A stretch of 64,000 nucleotides of DNA, taken from contig MCFL01000116.1 in NCBI GenBank assembly GCA_002102555.1, positions 1-64,000 of the forward strand, in the 5' to 3' direction. The first letter of the stretch is position 1. The number at the start of each line of letters is the position of its first letter. The stretch is from Catenaria anguillulae PL171. Its lineage: Eukaryota > Blastocladiomycota > Blastocladiomycetes > Blastocladiales > Catenariaceae. Both the position numbers and the translations under genes were made by a program. The notes beneath the pieces were generated by a model. It worked only from the letters and a program-made list of their open reading frames with translations. It searched no databases and had not been told where the DNA came from. This document shows, piece by piece, positions 1 to 10,100 of the stretch.

Positions 1-305
1 GTATTGGAACAGGACAAATGAAGTCTGTTCGCGAATTCATTCAATGTGCATTCAAATGTGTAAATGTTGACATTCAATGGATTGGGTCTGGAATTCATGA
101 AGTTGGAGTTGACACTGAAACACGTCGAGCAGTTGTTGTGGTGGATGAAAAGTATTTTCGCCCAAATGAAGTCAACATTCTGTGTGGGGATGCATCAAAG
201 GCAAAACAGATTTTGAATTGGAAATGCAGTTACACGTTTGAGGATTTGGTTTATGATATGATTCACAATGACATTCAGGCCATTTGCTCTGGACTAGATG
301 GTTGA
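1..305 (+). CDS. gmd: GDP-mannose 4,6-dehydratase, C-terminal part (cut by window start)
   Basis: The reading frame is open from base 3, and the first ATG at 18 is internal, so the gene begins outside the window. The visible 100 residues match the end of the GDP-mannose dehydratase family: a SVREF segment, then DEKYFRPNEVNILCGD, then KAKQILNWK and a final helix. In the family these residues close the substrate pocket of an extended short-chain dehydrogenase that converts GDP-mannose to GDP-4-keto-6-deoxymannose. The partner enzyme for the next step, GDP-fucose synthase, is encoded at 45176-46111, so the window holds the whole GDP-fucose branch. The 3' end overlaps the convergent gene at 275-577 by 31 bases. 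The catalytic half cannot be judged from this window. Confidence 0.85.
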   Translation, partial: IGTGQMKSVREFIQCAFKCVNVDIQWIGSGIHEVGVDTETRRAVVVVDEKYFRPNEVNILCGDASKAKQILNWKCSYTFEDLVYDMIHNDIQAICSGLDG

Positions 306-577
306 ATTCGTCGACGTTTCAGTGAATTGCTGAATACTGGCGATGGTAGCAAGTACCCAATGATTGAAGACAGAATTGGAATGATGAAATTTTCGTATTC
401 TTTGTTTGTGACCAACAAGGAAAACATCATCACAAATACAAAAACACTGAGACTGGTTCCAATCACAATTTGGGGAGGGACATTGCACAAATGTGCGCCG
501 CAGCAAATACAGTCGTCATCATCAGAATCCTGGTAAATTGGTTCAATGAGAGGTGCCACTGTTTCCTCAGGCATCAT
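275..577 (-). CDS. Small membrane protein, two hydrophobic segments
   Basis: A 100-residue protein with two consecutive ATG codons at 577 and 574. An acidic Asp-run (QDSDDDD) and a CxxC pair precede two hydrophobic segments, roughly residues 37-57 and 64-80, followed by a basic KRRR stretch. This is the layout of small virion or ER membrane proteins in giant viruses. I do not recognise the family. The gene is convergent with the dehydratase and divergent from the structural-protein gene at 635. Confidence 0.55.
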   Translation of the reverse strand: MMPEETVAPLIEPIYQDSDDDDCICCGAHLCNVPPQIVIGTSLSVFVFVMMFSLLVTNKEYENFIIPILSSIIGYLLPSPVFSNSLKRRRIQPSSPEQMA

Positions 578-634
578 GCTACTTGGGAATGTGCGCGGTG
601 TTTAATTCACGTCTTTTTTTGGGGCAAATTGTAA

Positions 635-2509
635 ATGGATGTTCTTTTCATCATTACAGGTCTGGGTCTGCTTGGACACAGACTGAATATGAATGGCAAA
701 ACACCACGGGAAACCAATAGCACGTTTCAAGTGCCTGAAAATGAAAAACCTGGAAGTACACACATTTACAATCAGATTTGGTTGGATAAAGTGAGAAAGG
801 ACGAGCTGGAATTGGCCAAGAAAAAGTATGACAAACACATTCAAGAACAGTATGGAGGTCCTGGTGGTGACAATATCTTTCCATCCAGTACCATTGAAAC
901 ATTTGTTGGGGTAGATTGTGAACAGGATATCAAAGGTCTCTGTGCTGTGGATCCAGGTACAGGATCGTTTGTGGTTTCCAACAAGGACATTACTCAAGGG
1001 CCCATGTTTGACAACCCACTTGGGGGAGTAGACGATGCAGATAACTCCCCGCCGGTCCCTCTTGATGGTCTGGAACCAAGTGGTCTGGTGCATGCAAACA
1101 TGCAGCCCAATTTCAGCACACGGAATCAGAAAAAGGTTGGAATTGAGAGTGCAAATACATTGGTTCAATTGGAAAAGTTTACTGGAGTCTCTAGCAGTCA
1201 AGGGACATGGTACCCAAAGCAAGTTGTTGACCAGAGAATCAATGGTCCTCAACGAAGTGACCGTCAACTCAGCATTGCTCAGTTGCAAGATGTGGATGAT
1301 CGAACCGCTGGGTTTTTCAGGGGCCAGTCTCAAAGTCAAAATGACTGGAAGCTACCGCAACCACAAATTCGGCATCAAATTGTCAATTTTGACGCCAAGC
1401 GAATTCTGCCAAAACCATTTGAGGAAACACAAAGTGTTCAGCGACCCCGAACCCATGCGCAAGGGCGGCCAAATGTTGGCAAATCATTTGGAATGCGTCC
1501 CATTGCACCAAATGTGGTTCGGTACAATAACGAATTACCTGCAGAAGCACGAGAAGCACTACCTTCTCGAAACAAGTCTACTGCACCAGTCAAGAATGGG
1601 ATTTTGCAAATCAAATCATCCCGTGCCACCAATATGGACATGGAGCGCAATTATGTCACTCCAGGACGATATGATACTCAAGGCGCATATGGAAACACTG
1701 CAGAAACTCTTGGGGAAGACTATTCCCAAATGGTGCGTCGCAAGAATGACACCATTGATGGTCAGTTTGGTATTGTGGGAGGACATATGGCTGGTCATAC
1801 TCAGGGTGCTGAAAGGTACATTCTACAGGTGGCTGAAGAAAAGAACAAGACAAAGGACTACATGGTTGCAGGAAGTGATGGTCGTGGTCATGCATCTCGA
1901 AACATTGCTCCAGAAGATATTGATGCAACATGGAAAGATGTCATTGATGTGTCGCAGCATAGTGGTCGTATGAATCCTGTTGGAAATGCTGATGGTGCAT
2001 ACAAGGTCATCAAACCAGAGCTTGAAGTCACTCAACGTGAAATGAACAGTGAGAACAAGTATATTGGACATGGACACAAGAACCTTGGAAATGGAATGCG
2101 CAGTTCACGAATCCAACCATGGACAACTGTCAAGGAAATGCTTGTGGAACACAACTACAAACCAGTACCAAAGGGTGTGACAAAACACGAAAAGCGAGAT
2201 GGAGAGTACAATGTGTACAGAGACAAGGCTGTGGATGGTCGCATGACATCTGGAGTAAGCTACACTGCACAAGAAGGTCTTGAATTTGAGTTCAAGGAAC
2301 GTGACAGTGTTTTCAATGGTGAACAGCAAGTGCAACAGTCTGCCAGTCGCAATGGCGGTTACTTGAACAGTCAGCGACTCAATTCATTGTATGAAATCAA
2401 GGACCAAATTCCAGAAGTACCAAATTCACGATTTGATGACCTTGTAAATGCCATTCCTGAACGTTCATTCAACCTGATGGCTCCAGAACTGATCCAGCGC
2501 CCACGTTAG
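635..2509 (+). CDS. Virion-protein-like, N-terminal membrane anchor
   Basis: A 624-residue protein. The first 15 residues (MDVLFIITGLGLLGH) form a short hydrophobic anchor followed by NMNGKTPR, then a polar, low-complexity body rich in Gly, Asn, Gln and Arg with no Cys-rich motif. A motif around residues 60-95 (YGGPGG, then NIFPSST) is of a kind I associate with a conserved giant-virus structural family, but I cannot name it firmly. A T7 tract lies 15 bases before the start, similar to the tracts before the capsid and fibre genes, which fits late expression. A hairpin lies about 50 bases after the stop. A role inside the virion is inference. Confidence 0.6.
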   Translation: MDVLFIITGLGLLGHRLNMNGKTPRETNSTFQVPENEKPGSTHIYNQIWLDKVRKDELELAKKKYDKHIQEQYGGPGGDNIFPSSTIETFVGVDCEQDIKGLCAVDPGTGSFVVSNKDITQGPMFDNPLGGVDDADNSPPVPLDGLEPSGLVHANMQPNFSTRNQKKVGIESANTLVQLEKFTGVSSSQGTWYPKQVVDQRINGPQRSDRQLSIAQLQDVDDRTAGFFRGQSQSQNDWKLPQPQIRHQIVNFDAKRILPKPFEETQSVQRPRTHAQGRPNVGKSFGMRPIAPNVVRYNNELPAEAREALPSRNKSTAPVKNGILQIKSSRATNMDMERNYVTPGRYDTQGAYGNTAETLGEDYSQMVRRKNDTIDGQFGIVGGHMAGHTQGAERYILQVAEEKNKTKDYMVAGSDGRGHASRNIAPEDIDATWKDVIDVSQHSGRMNPVGNADGAYKVIKPELEVTQREMNSENKYIGHGHKNLGNGMRSSRIQPWTTVKEMLVEHNYKPVPKGVTKHEKRDGEYNVYRDKAVDGRMTSGVSYTAQEGLEFEFKERDSVFNGEQQVQQSASRNGGYLNSQRLNSLYEIKDQIPEVPNSRFDDLVNAIPERSFNLMAPELIQRPR

Positions 2510-2560
2510 GATGTACCAACTGATTTCGCCATAGATGTATACCAAAACAAGATTTTTCGC

Positions 2561-2589
2561 CATGATTGACAGAGACATTGACAATCATG
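2561..2589 (+). terminator. Hairpin downstream of the gene at 635
   Basis: An 8-bp perfect stem (CATGATTG at 2561-2568 pairing with CAATCATG at 2582-2589) with a 13-base loop, 52 bases after the stop at 2509. Mimivirus-type viruses use 3' palindromes as transcript-end signals, and this one is placed accordingly. Confidence 0.45.
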
Positions 2590-2609
2590 ACTTTGATTTG
2601 TGACAGTGT

Positions 2610-2615
2610 ATCGAT
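2610..2615 (+). promoter_or_regulatory. ATCGAT motif, candidate promoter element
   Basis: Palindromic ATCGAT 45 bases before the ATG at 2660. The same hexamer recurs 30-65 bases before many other starts in this window. Confidence 0.4.
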
Positions 2616-2659
2616 AACTGATGTGAAAGACCATTCAAGACCTGTGGGTTGCGAGTGAC

Positions 2660-3205
2660 ATGATGGAAACTTTACTTTACAATTTGCTCATGTTTGTGGT
2701 ATCACAATGCATGTCTCTCCAATATGTCAATGAACACAACAGGACCCCATTCATGGACAAGGTGTACCACTATGTTGACGAAGTTCTCAAACACCTTTCT
2801 CAACCTGAACTGGTCAAGAACAAGGACCAGATATACAATGTCTTGGATGCTCTTGACCATTTTTCAGAAATGCAACCTGGAGGACATTTGGAAATCAAAA
2901 AGTTCACTGCCAAGTTCAAGTCATTTGTTGAGGAAGCAGTTAGGCAAGATGATCTGGACCATTTTGCACCTTTGGTATGGCTGGCAGTAGACTGTTTCAA
3001 AAGGGAAATGAAGTCGATTGAGTCTCTGGAAGATGTCCAAGAACAAAAGGAATTGGCAAAGAATTTGGCTGAACGACTCCACCAATTCATGGAAAAACTC
3101 ACATATTTGGTCAAGAAGGAGTCCAAATCAGTCATTGTGGATTCGCGACTTGAAGAGTCACTTCAGGCAATGATTCGTCGTTTGAGGATTGTGATCCACA
3201 AATAG
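2660..3205 (+). CDS. Uncharacterised helical protein
   Basis: A 181-residue protein starting with two adjacent Met codons. The first 18 residues are fairly hydrophobic (LLYNLLMFVVSQ) and could be a signal or anchor. The rest is predicted mostly helical and charged, with heptad-like stretches such as QEQKELAKNLAERLHQFMEKLTY. No catalytic motif is visible and I do not recognise it. An ATCGAT element sits 45 bases upstream. The stop is followed almost at once by the small split gene at 3219, so the two could be cotranscribed. Confidence 0.55.
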   Translation: MMETLLYNLLMFVVSQCMSLQYVNEHNRTPFMDKVYHYVDEVLKHLSQPELVKNKDQIYNVLDALDHFSEMQPGGHLEIKKFTAKFKSFVEEAVRQDDLDHFAPLVWLAVDCFKREMKSIESLEDVQEQKELAKNLAERLHQFMEKLTYLVKKESKSVIVDSRLEESLQAMIRRLRIVIHK

Positions 3206-3218
3206 GGGCGTGCCCCTG

Positions 3219-3507
3219 ATGGTTCAACTTGTATCCGCAACCATGCCCAGCAAGAAAACCCAGAAAATCATTGTTGAAATGGCTCGTGCCATTGGCTCCA
3301 TGGAAAAAGAAACCATTGCACTCGAAAATATGATTCTGCGTACTCGTCTGGAGCTTGTCCAGTGTGATGTGGATGACGTTCTCAAGTCTGTCAGGTACTG
3401 GCATTTGCATTTGTGATTGTTGACTTGTTTTGTTTCTAACGTGATATTCCAGACTTCAAATTCGCGAAATCGATCGTGTCTTGTCTAGAGCTGGATGTTC
3501 CAGTTGA
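3219..3507 (+). CDS. Small helical protein, candidate spliced gene
   Basis: Unspliced, the frame ends at 3416 in an unconvincing tail (YWHLHL). Removing 3395-3452, which begins GT and ends CAG, joins the frame to a second exon, 3453-3507, adding about 17 residues rich in Arg, Ile and Leu before a TGA. The joined protein is a short, basic, helical polypeptide of about 70-80 residues depending on whether ATG 3219 or ATG 3243 is used. The 3' end would overlap the convergent fibre gene by about 20 bases. No family is recognised. Splicing is an inference from sequence signals only. Confidence 0.45.
3395..3452 (+). other. Candidate spliceosomal intron, 58 nt
   Basis: The 5' site is AG|GTACTG, the 3' site is ATATTCCAG|A, and a CTAAC branch-point-like motif at 3436-3440 places its A 13 bases before the intron end, preceded by a T-rich run (GTTTTGTTTCTAAC). 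The length is not a multiple of three, so retention truncates the protein. All elements of a short eukaryotic intron are present. Confidence 0.45.
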
Positions 3508-3721
3508 GTGTTGTGTTGTTGTCATTCCAACTTGAACCGTTGATCATGAATACATTGGCTGTGAATCCGGAATTGGAAACACTTGAGAAACTGACGACAA
3601 AGACATTTGAAGACACACTTGTGGTAGATACATTGCCAGTGACAGTGTATGTGCTTGATGGCAATGGTGATGAGAATACAATGTCAACTTGAACAAGTTG
3701 TGATGCGCTTGCGCCAATCAA
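3485..3721 (-). CDS. C-terminal domain of fibre 1 (displaced frame)
   Basis: This 78-residue frame continues the giant fibre after one missing base in an A-run at 3720-3722 (T-run on the coding strand). It has the alternating pattern of phage tail-fibre and H-type-lectin-like C-terminal domains: a strand with VQVDIVFSSPLPSSTYTV, another with NVFVVSFSSVSNSGFTANVFM, and the final NTTLNWNIQL before the stop. Such domains trimerise or bind ligand at fibre tips in phages. It lies in exactly the right place and orientation, so I treat it as the true C-terminus rather than a separate gene. Confidence 0.6.
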   Translation of the reverse strand: MIGASASQLVQVDIVFSSPLPSSTYTVTGNVSTTSVSSNVFVVSFSSVSNSGFTANVFMINGSSWNDNNTTLNWNIQL

Positions 3722-6700
3722 ATGTTGTCCACTGAGAATGTACTCATGGTTTGACCACCAACGTTAATACCATTTGCTGTCATGGTTCCACCCACATTGA
3801 CATCCTTGGAAACACTTGCTCCGCCCCGTACTTGCAGTGCTCCTGAACTTGTGCTGGTACTTTGTGCAGTGTCTGCAATGAGCACTTGTCCTGCTCCTGC
3901 ATGGAGTGCATACCGATTGGTAATGGTTTGATTGGTGCCTGCTCTGGGTGGACCTTCAATGTACAATGTACTTGCTGCTGATGTTGTGATTGGATGAATG
4001 GCGGCTAGTTCACTGGAAAACAACTTTACTGCATTCCACATTGGAACAGTTGCATTTGGAAGAGACATGCTGTCTGTGAATGTGGTATCCACAACATTGA
4101 GGAGACTGACAGATGGGTCTGCAAAGAGGTCTGTTCCAATGTTGATGGTGTTGATTGTGGACTCCGAATTGATGGCTTCTTCCCACTGGAATACCAGACT
4201 TTCAAACCCGGAAATGTTGGGACTAGTGTACTGCACTTGACCAGAATTGGTAATGGAAAACACAATTCCAACATTGTCGCCAATGTGATTCTGGATGAAA
4301 TTCCATGATGGTCCATTCCGAATACCCCTCAATTCATACATTGTGGTGGCATTGGTGGTGGCTGTAATGTAGACATTGACAAAAATGGCAAAACTACCAG
4401 ATTCAAACACCAAACCATTCACATTTTGGGGACTGGACTGATTGTTGGCACCATTGAAACTTTGGGTGATACGACCAGATGGATTTCCAGCTTCGGGCAT
4501 GGCAATTCCCCAATTCAGGTTTCCAGACAAGTCGCAAATCAATGTTGCACCTGCCACTGGCGGTCGAGACACTGGAAGCGTGAGTGTGTAAGTTTCGATG
4601 GCACTGGAAGATCCACGAATACCAGTGTAACTGCTGGATGCTGACTTGAGCAACACACTGGAGTCACAGTAAATGTTTTTGTTGACAGACATACCGCCTC
4701 GAATTTGCAGTGCACCAGTTGACACATTGGTTGCCTCAGTTGTATTCAAAATTGTAAACGGAATTTCATTTGCAAGAGTCAATGTGGAATTGAGAACAAG
4801 ACCATTTCCAGAACTGTTGAGCAATTTCAAACTTGAAATTCCACTTTGCAGAACTGTACAATTTGAATGAGAATTGTGATTTGAAGAATACAATGCAAGG
4901 ACGCTGGGTGTTGATTGGTCATTTTGGAGTGTGAATTGACATGATGCAAGTGCACTTGAGTTGCTGTTTCGAATGGCAATGGTGCTTGCACCATCAGTCG
5001 ACCTGTCAAGGGTCATGTTGCCACCAAAGAATGTGTTCTTGGAAAATGACGCGCCTCCTTGGACAATGAGTGCACCATTGTTGGTACTGGAGCTGTTGGT
5101 TGTACTTGCAATAGTCACAATTCCATCTGGACCGTCAATTGTGAAATGAGTCTTGCCATTTTGTGTGATTCCAAATCCAGATTCAGCAGTCAAATCCCAA
5201 ATGTTGTTTGGTGAAATCATGGACAATGTTGTTCCACCATTTACAGGATTCACAATGGCAATATGACGAGTAGAGCTAGTTGATTGTGTATTGGGAGAAA
5301 TTGTTGGAATCGTACAAACAAATGTTGCACCAAGGGCATTTGCTGTGGCAGATGTGGAATCTGGATCAACCAAAAGATGTCCGGAAATTTCGGTACGTTT
5401 TCCCACTGAAAGTCCACCATGCACTGAAAGCGCATAGTCGTTTGTGGAATACACTGTCACACCACCAGTCGACATGCTAATGACATTTGATGTGTCTTGG
5501 CGGATTCGGAATGTTCCATTGTGGTTTCCAAGGCTGAAATGATTTGTATCACTGTACAAGGCCAGCGTTGTTGTATTGGAACTTGGAACAATGGATACAG
5601 AATTCAAAATAGTTGCAATTGTACTTGGGGTGGGATGGTCCACTCCATTCCCAACCAATAACTTTCCCAAAAGCGTTGCATTTGAATCTGTTTGAAATGT
5701 GCCATTCACCGACAATGAATTTTGAATTTCCAGACTGGATGTCATGTAACTGTGAGTACGGGACATGGACAATACTGTGGTGTCACTGACATTGGAATGC
5801 ACAAATTGGAATGTGTCATTTGGATTTGTGGTTGTCACTTTGAAAGTCATCAACCCATTTTGACCACCAGAATTGAAAATCTGAGATTGTTTGACACCAT
5901 TGGTGACAGTGTGACCAAGAACCAGTTGTCCAACATTGGCAGACTTTTCAACAGACATACCTCCTGCGACAATCAAACTTGCCCCGCTGGATTGGGCAAT
6001 GTGGGATGTTGCATTGCTCGTGTCTCCAACAAACACCTTTCCAGAGTCAATGTATGCAGCATACACTTGCTGCAGAGTTTGATTTGTTCCTGCAATAGGT
6101 GCACCTTGAATGAAGAGAGTACTTGCAATTGGGGTTGTGACATTGGGATTGAGAGCAGCAATGATTGGTTGTCCAATCCATACACTGTGAACTGGATTAC
6201 TTGCTGTGTGACCTGAAGTTGTGACAGAATCTTGCCAAATTGAAGACTGGATGGTCATGAACTGACCTTGCTGGTTCGACCCTTGACCTGAAATGCGGCC
6301 TTGAGTGATGTCCAAATGTCTCTGGACAGTGACATTTCCTGAAATTGTCAATTCTGAACTTGAAATTGTGGAATTGGAAATGGAAAAGTTGTTCCCAATG
6401 TGGATTGTCCCATTGGTCCAAATATCTTTTGCAACAGCAATCCCACCAGGAGTCACAAATGAACCTGAAGAAATGGATGTTGAATTTGCTGTGTTGTACA
6501 AAATCAGATTACCAGTGTGGACATTGGCCCACGATGTGGTTGGCGAACCGATATCTTGGGTTGGACTTGATGGCAAAATGGAAGTGGAAAATGTACAGTT
6601 CAAACTCCCAATTGTCAAAATGGGATTACTATTTGTTGAAAGTACAAGAGTATCTTGAGCATCAATTGTACTGGTGTATGTTGTTCCACCAATGAACATG

Positions 6701-7104
6701 TTTTTGGAAATTCCAGCACCACCTGCAACCCTCAATGCACCAGAGTTGGCAGAGTTGGAATTAGCAGTTTCAGAAAGTGCAATGGACCCAAGTGAAAGAA
6801 GAGATTGGGGCATGGCCGTGGATGTATTGAATGCTTCTGTCCAACCAACTTGAAAGTTGGAATGTGATCCATTGGGGACAGAACCAGTACCCTCACTATT
6901 GGGATTAAACACGGAATTGGTTGTGTTCATCAGGGTATGGACACTTGTCTTTGACAGTGGGAGGGTATGAATAAACAAATGGTGGTCATTTGCTGGCGTC
7001 TCAAACAAAAACAATGTGTGGTCTGGACACTGGTGAATTGAAGCTATGGAATTGTACATTGACATTGTTGGACTGAATGTGGAGTGTGACCTCAAGCATG
7101 TCAA
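3718..7104 (-). CDS. Giant phage-like fibre 1, C-proximal repeat region
   Basis: A 1,120-residue open stretch made of repeats, each with a Ser/Thr-rich strand followed by a core such as GALxVxGGxSVxKN and a hydrophobic VGG/IGG strand; about seven well-formed cores are visible. This is the repeat type seen in phage long tail fibres and in fibre-like proteins of giant viruses. There is no ATG at the 5' end. The frame is joined to the 7108-13224 stretch through a roughly 100-base segment read in another frame, so two compensating indels near 7121-7126 and at the A5 run 7007-7011 explain the break. It is probably one polypeptide with the neighbouring pieces. Confidence 0.75.
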   Translation of the reverse strand: MTCLRSHSTFSPTMSMYNSIASIHQCPDHTLFLFETPANDHHLFIHTLPLSKTSVHTLMNTTNSVFNPNSEGTGSVPNGSHSNFQVGWTEAFNTSTAMPQSLLSLGSIALSETANSNSANSGALRVAGGAGISKNMFIGGTTYTSTIDAQDTLVLSTNSNPILTIGSLNCTFSTSILPSSPTQDIGSPTTSWANVHTGNLILYNTANSTSISSGSFVTPGGIAVAKDIWTNGTIHIGNNFSISNSTISSSELTISGNVTVQRHLDITQGRISGQGSNQQGQFMTIQSSIWQDSVTTSGHTASNPVHSVWIGQPIIAALNPNVTTPIASTLFIQGAPIAGTNQTLQQVYAAYIDSGKVFVGDTSNATSHIAQSSGASLIVAGGMSVEKSANVGQLVLGHTVTNGVKQSQIFNSGGQNGLMTFKVTTTNPNDTFQFVHSNVSDTTVLSMSRTHSYMTSSLEIQNSLSVNGTFQTDSNATLLGKLLVGNGVDHPTPSTIATILNSVSIVPSSNTTTLALYSDTNHFSLGNHNGTFRIRQDTSNVISMSTGGVTVYSTNDYALSVHGGLSVGKRTEISGHLLVDPDSTSATANALGATFVCTIPTISPNTQSTSSTRHIAIVNPVNGGTTLSMISPNNIWDLTAESGFGITQNGKTHFTIDGPDGIVTIASTTNSSSTNNGALIVQGGASFSKNTFFGGNMTLDRSTDGASTIAIRNSNSSALASCQFTLQNDQSTPSVLALYSSNHNSHSNCTVLQSGISSLKLLNSSGNGLVLNSTLTLANEIPFTILNTTEATNVSTGALQIRGGMSVNKNIYCDSSVLLKSASSSYTGIRGSSSAIETYTLTLPVSRPPVAGATLICDLSGNLNWGIAMPEAGNPSGRITQSFNGANNQSSPQNVNGLVFESGSFAIFVNVYITATTNATTMYELRGIRNGPSWNFIQNHIGDNVGIVFSITNSGQVQYTSPNISGFESLVFQWEEAINSESTINTINIGTDLFADPSVSLLNVVDTTFTDSMSLPNATVPMWNAVKLFSSELAAIHPITTSAASTLYIEGPPRAGTNQTITNRYALHAGAGQVLIADTAQSTSTSSGALQVRGGASVSKDVNVGGTMTANGINVGGQTMSTFSVDNI

Positions 7105-7107
7105 CTT

Positions 7108-10100
7108 TCAGATACACCATCCACCTGATGCTGTCTGGATTTGCCCAAGGTACGTCCACTGGCGATCTGTACTGCTGTTGTCAATTTCGAAAAAGGAATT
7201 GTTGTTGATACTCGTGTTTCCTTGAACTTGGATGGATTTTTCAAAAATTGCTCCACCAGATACATTCAAAGCTGAATCACTTGTATTGGAAATGGTGGTG
7301 GGACCAGCGTTAATTGTCAAAGGATGTGTGGAAGTCAAGGTGAGAACATTGGAATCCACAGAAATAGTGGATTCTGTGGCAATCGTGAGTTGATCGCAAT
7401 TGACATTGGTCGTGCTCAAGCTGTTGGACTGAATTCCGCCATAAGTCACAAATGCATCTGCTGCATTGGATGAAATGTTGACCTTACCGTTATTGACATT
7501 CAAATCGCCGAAAAATGTTGAGACTGTACCAATGACCAGGCGTTCACTTGTGGAATGGTACACTTTGAAGGAACCACTGTTTTCAAAATTGACCAATGTG
7601 TCTCCTGAATTCCCTGTATTGACAGACACATTTTGTGATGGCATGGCCAACAGCTCTGTGCTGTTACTGTCACTGTTGATTCGGAGAATGGTATGGTCTG
7701 TTGTATTGTCCCGGAACTGAATATTGGACATTTTGTGCAAGACCACATATGAAGAGTTCAGTAATGTTGTTTCTCCATGGAAAGATGCATTCTTGGTCAC
7801 AGAAAGCCCTCCTGAAATCTGGACTGCAGAATCAGAGGTGGAATTGAAAGTAACTTGTCCGTTACTGGCAAATGTTGTGACTGCTCCTGTTGAGTTGCAA
7901 CCAATTGCAAAGCTGGATGGAGTTGATTGCCATATTCCCTTCCCAATCCGCCAAATGTCACCAGCACTTGATGCATCATTGAGGTCATTCGATTTGTGGA
8001 ACGCAATAAAAGTGGAATCATTGGTATTGGCCGGGGACAGCTGCAGTCCACCAATTCCTGAATTTGAATTTTGAATGTGGACATTTCGCTGTGCAATAAC
8101 CTGTCCTGAACCTTGAATTTCAAAAACACGGTCCGTGTTGGCATACCATTCAAAAGAATTTGTACTTGTCGGTACAGAGTGCCACAGGGCACTGGACGAT
8201 ACACCTGTTGCAAAGTCCACAGAGGTTTCAGAAATGTTGGGATAAAACACAATCTTTGTCCCTGCTGACCGGACTGTTTGTGCTGGACCAGATTGAGACG
8301 TGGCTCCAAAGTTGATACTGGGACTGGACCCGTAAAACTGAACATGGTTGTTTGCAACAAGTGTGTTTGCAAAAAGGGTTTTTGAAAATGCTCCTCCGCC
8401 ATAGGAGAAGAATGACCCGGATCCATTTTCAGAATTGGACACTGCATCTTGAGTGGATTGAATGTACATGGTCATTGGTGTGAAAAGACCATCAATGTCA
8501 AGATTGCCACCAATGAACACGGATTTTGCAATTCCAACACCTCCAAGAATTGTCAGTGCTCCACCACTGGTGGAAGAGACAGCATCTTGAGTTGAATGTA
8601 TGGTTGTGGACCCAGAATTGGAAATCGAAATTGACTGGTTGTCATTGTATGAAATGTCAAATTCAGAGGAAACATGCCCAATGGTCCATACATTGTCCTT
8701 GTTTGGTGTGTCAAAAAGACTGAGTGTGGCATTGGAGCCAATCTGTGGCACAATTCCAACTCCAATTTCTGAAATCAGGTGCCTTGCAGTGACAGAATTG
8801 GTACTCAGTTGCAAAATGTTTGTCCAAGTTGAAATGTCTGATCCTGGGCTGTGCCCTGCACCTGACCCAGACCATGTCAGTTGACCATTGGCTTTTGTCA
8901 TTTTAAAGGTTCCAGATGCAGATGAACTCTTTTCAACATTGTTGTCGAAGTATCCGTCATAGTAATGTACTATGTTGTTGTGGTTAATGTTGACAAAATG
9001 AGCTGTTGGGAAAGTGGGATCAGAGGAAAACATGGCAAGATCATTTTGAACTGCAACTTGGGGAATGATTGGGATTGCACTTTGCAAATGCATGTCTGGA
9101 CTGACAGCCAAATTGGATGTTGAAATGGATTGTGCTGCCAAGTTTTGTGCAATATTGACATTTTTTGCCACACCTAGTCCACCATGAATTGTGAATGCGC
9201 CAGTGTTGGGATCAGAAGAATCTGAAGTACATGAAAGTGAAAAAGTGTCATCTGTATTGGCAATGAGAGCCCCTTGATCTTCAGAAACACGGATTTGAAG
9301 TGGTTTCAGGAGGCCAGATCCCGTTGTTTCTGACATGAGGACAAATGAGTTGAGGGTCTGGTACCATCCAATTTGTAAATTGGAATTGTTGGGATTGGAA
9401 AACATGTACACATTGGATTGGTTTGATTGACCAATTTGATGAATTGTTGTGGGAATGTTGAGCAATGGTCTTGAAATGACAAATTCATTGTTGTTTGCTT
9501 GCATGTAGTACTGATTACCCACTGTCAATTGCCCATCAAGATTCACATTTCCACCAATGGTTGCACCTCCAGTAACACTGAGAGCAGAATTGGAATGGGA
9601 ATTGTGAATGACGACATTTTGATAAAAATTGGACGGGCCATCAACTTCCAAATTGTGGTTGTGGTTGTGATGAGCACTGTGGGCAAAGGCTGACGCAGGA
9701 ACATCTTGCCTGGCTTGTTGTGCAGATAACCATTCCACTCGCATCTGCTTGTTGGATGTTGTACCTGTATACCAAATGAGTGTGAATCGCACAAAACTGT
9801 TGGCATTTTCAAAGGTATACTGACCACTGTAAAGCGTGCTGGTTGTGTTTGTCACATTACTTGACTCGATTTCTTGATTGTCAATGAAAAGTTGAAATGC
9901 ATCAGTACATGTCACCAGAAACGCAAATTCGTTTGCAAATTGAGACCGAATGTATCCTTGAAAAACACAGATGAAATTGTCAGTGACATTGTTTGGCCAT
10001 GTTGGTGAGCTGTATGTCAAGGAAGATGTTGTTGTTTGGAGAATGTGCCGAGAACTAGAAAATGTTGGTAGTACAGTTGACCCATTTCCTTGATACACAT

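Noticed and set aside
602..1339. Minus-strand frame of 245 codons
   Set aside because: Shadow of the structural gene at 635 with no motif and poor composition.
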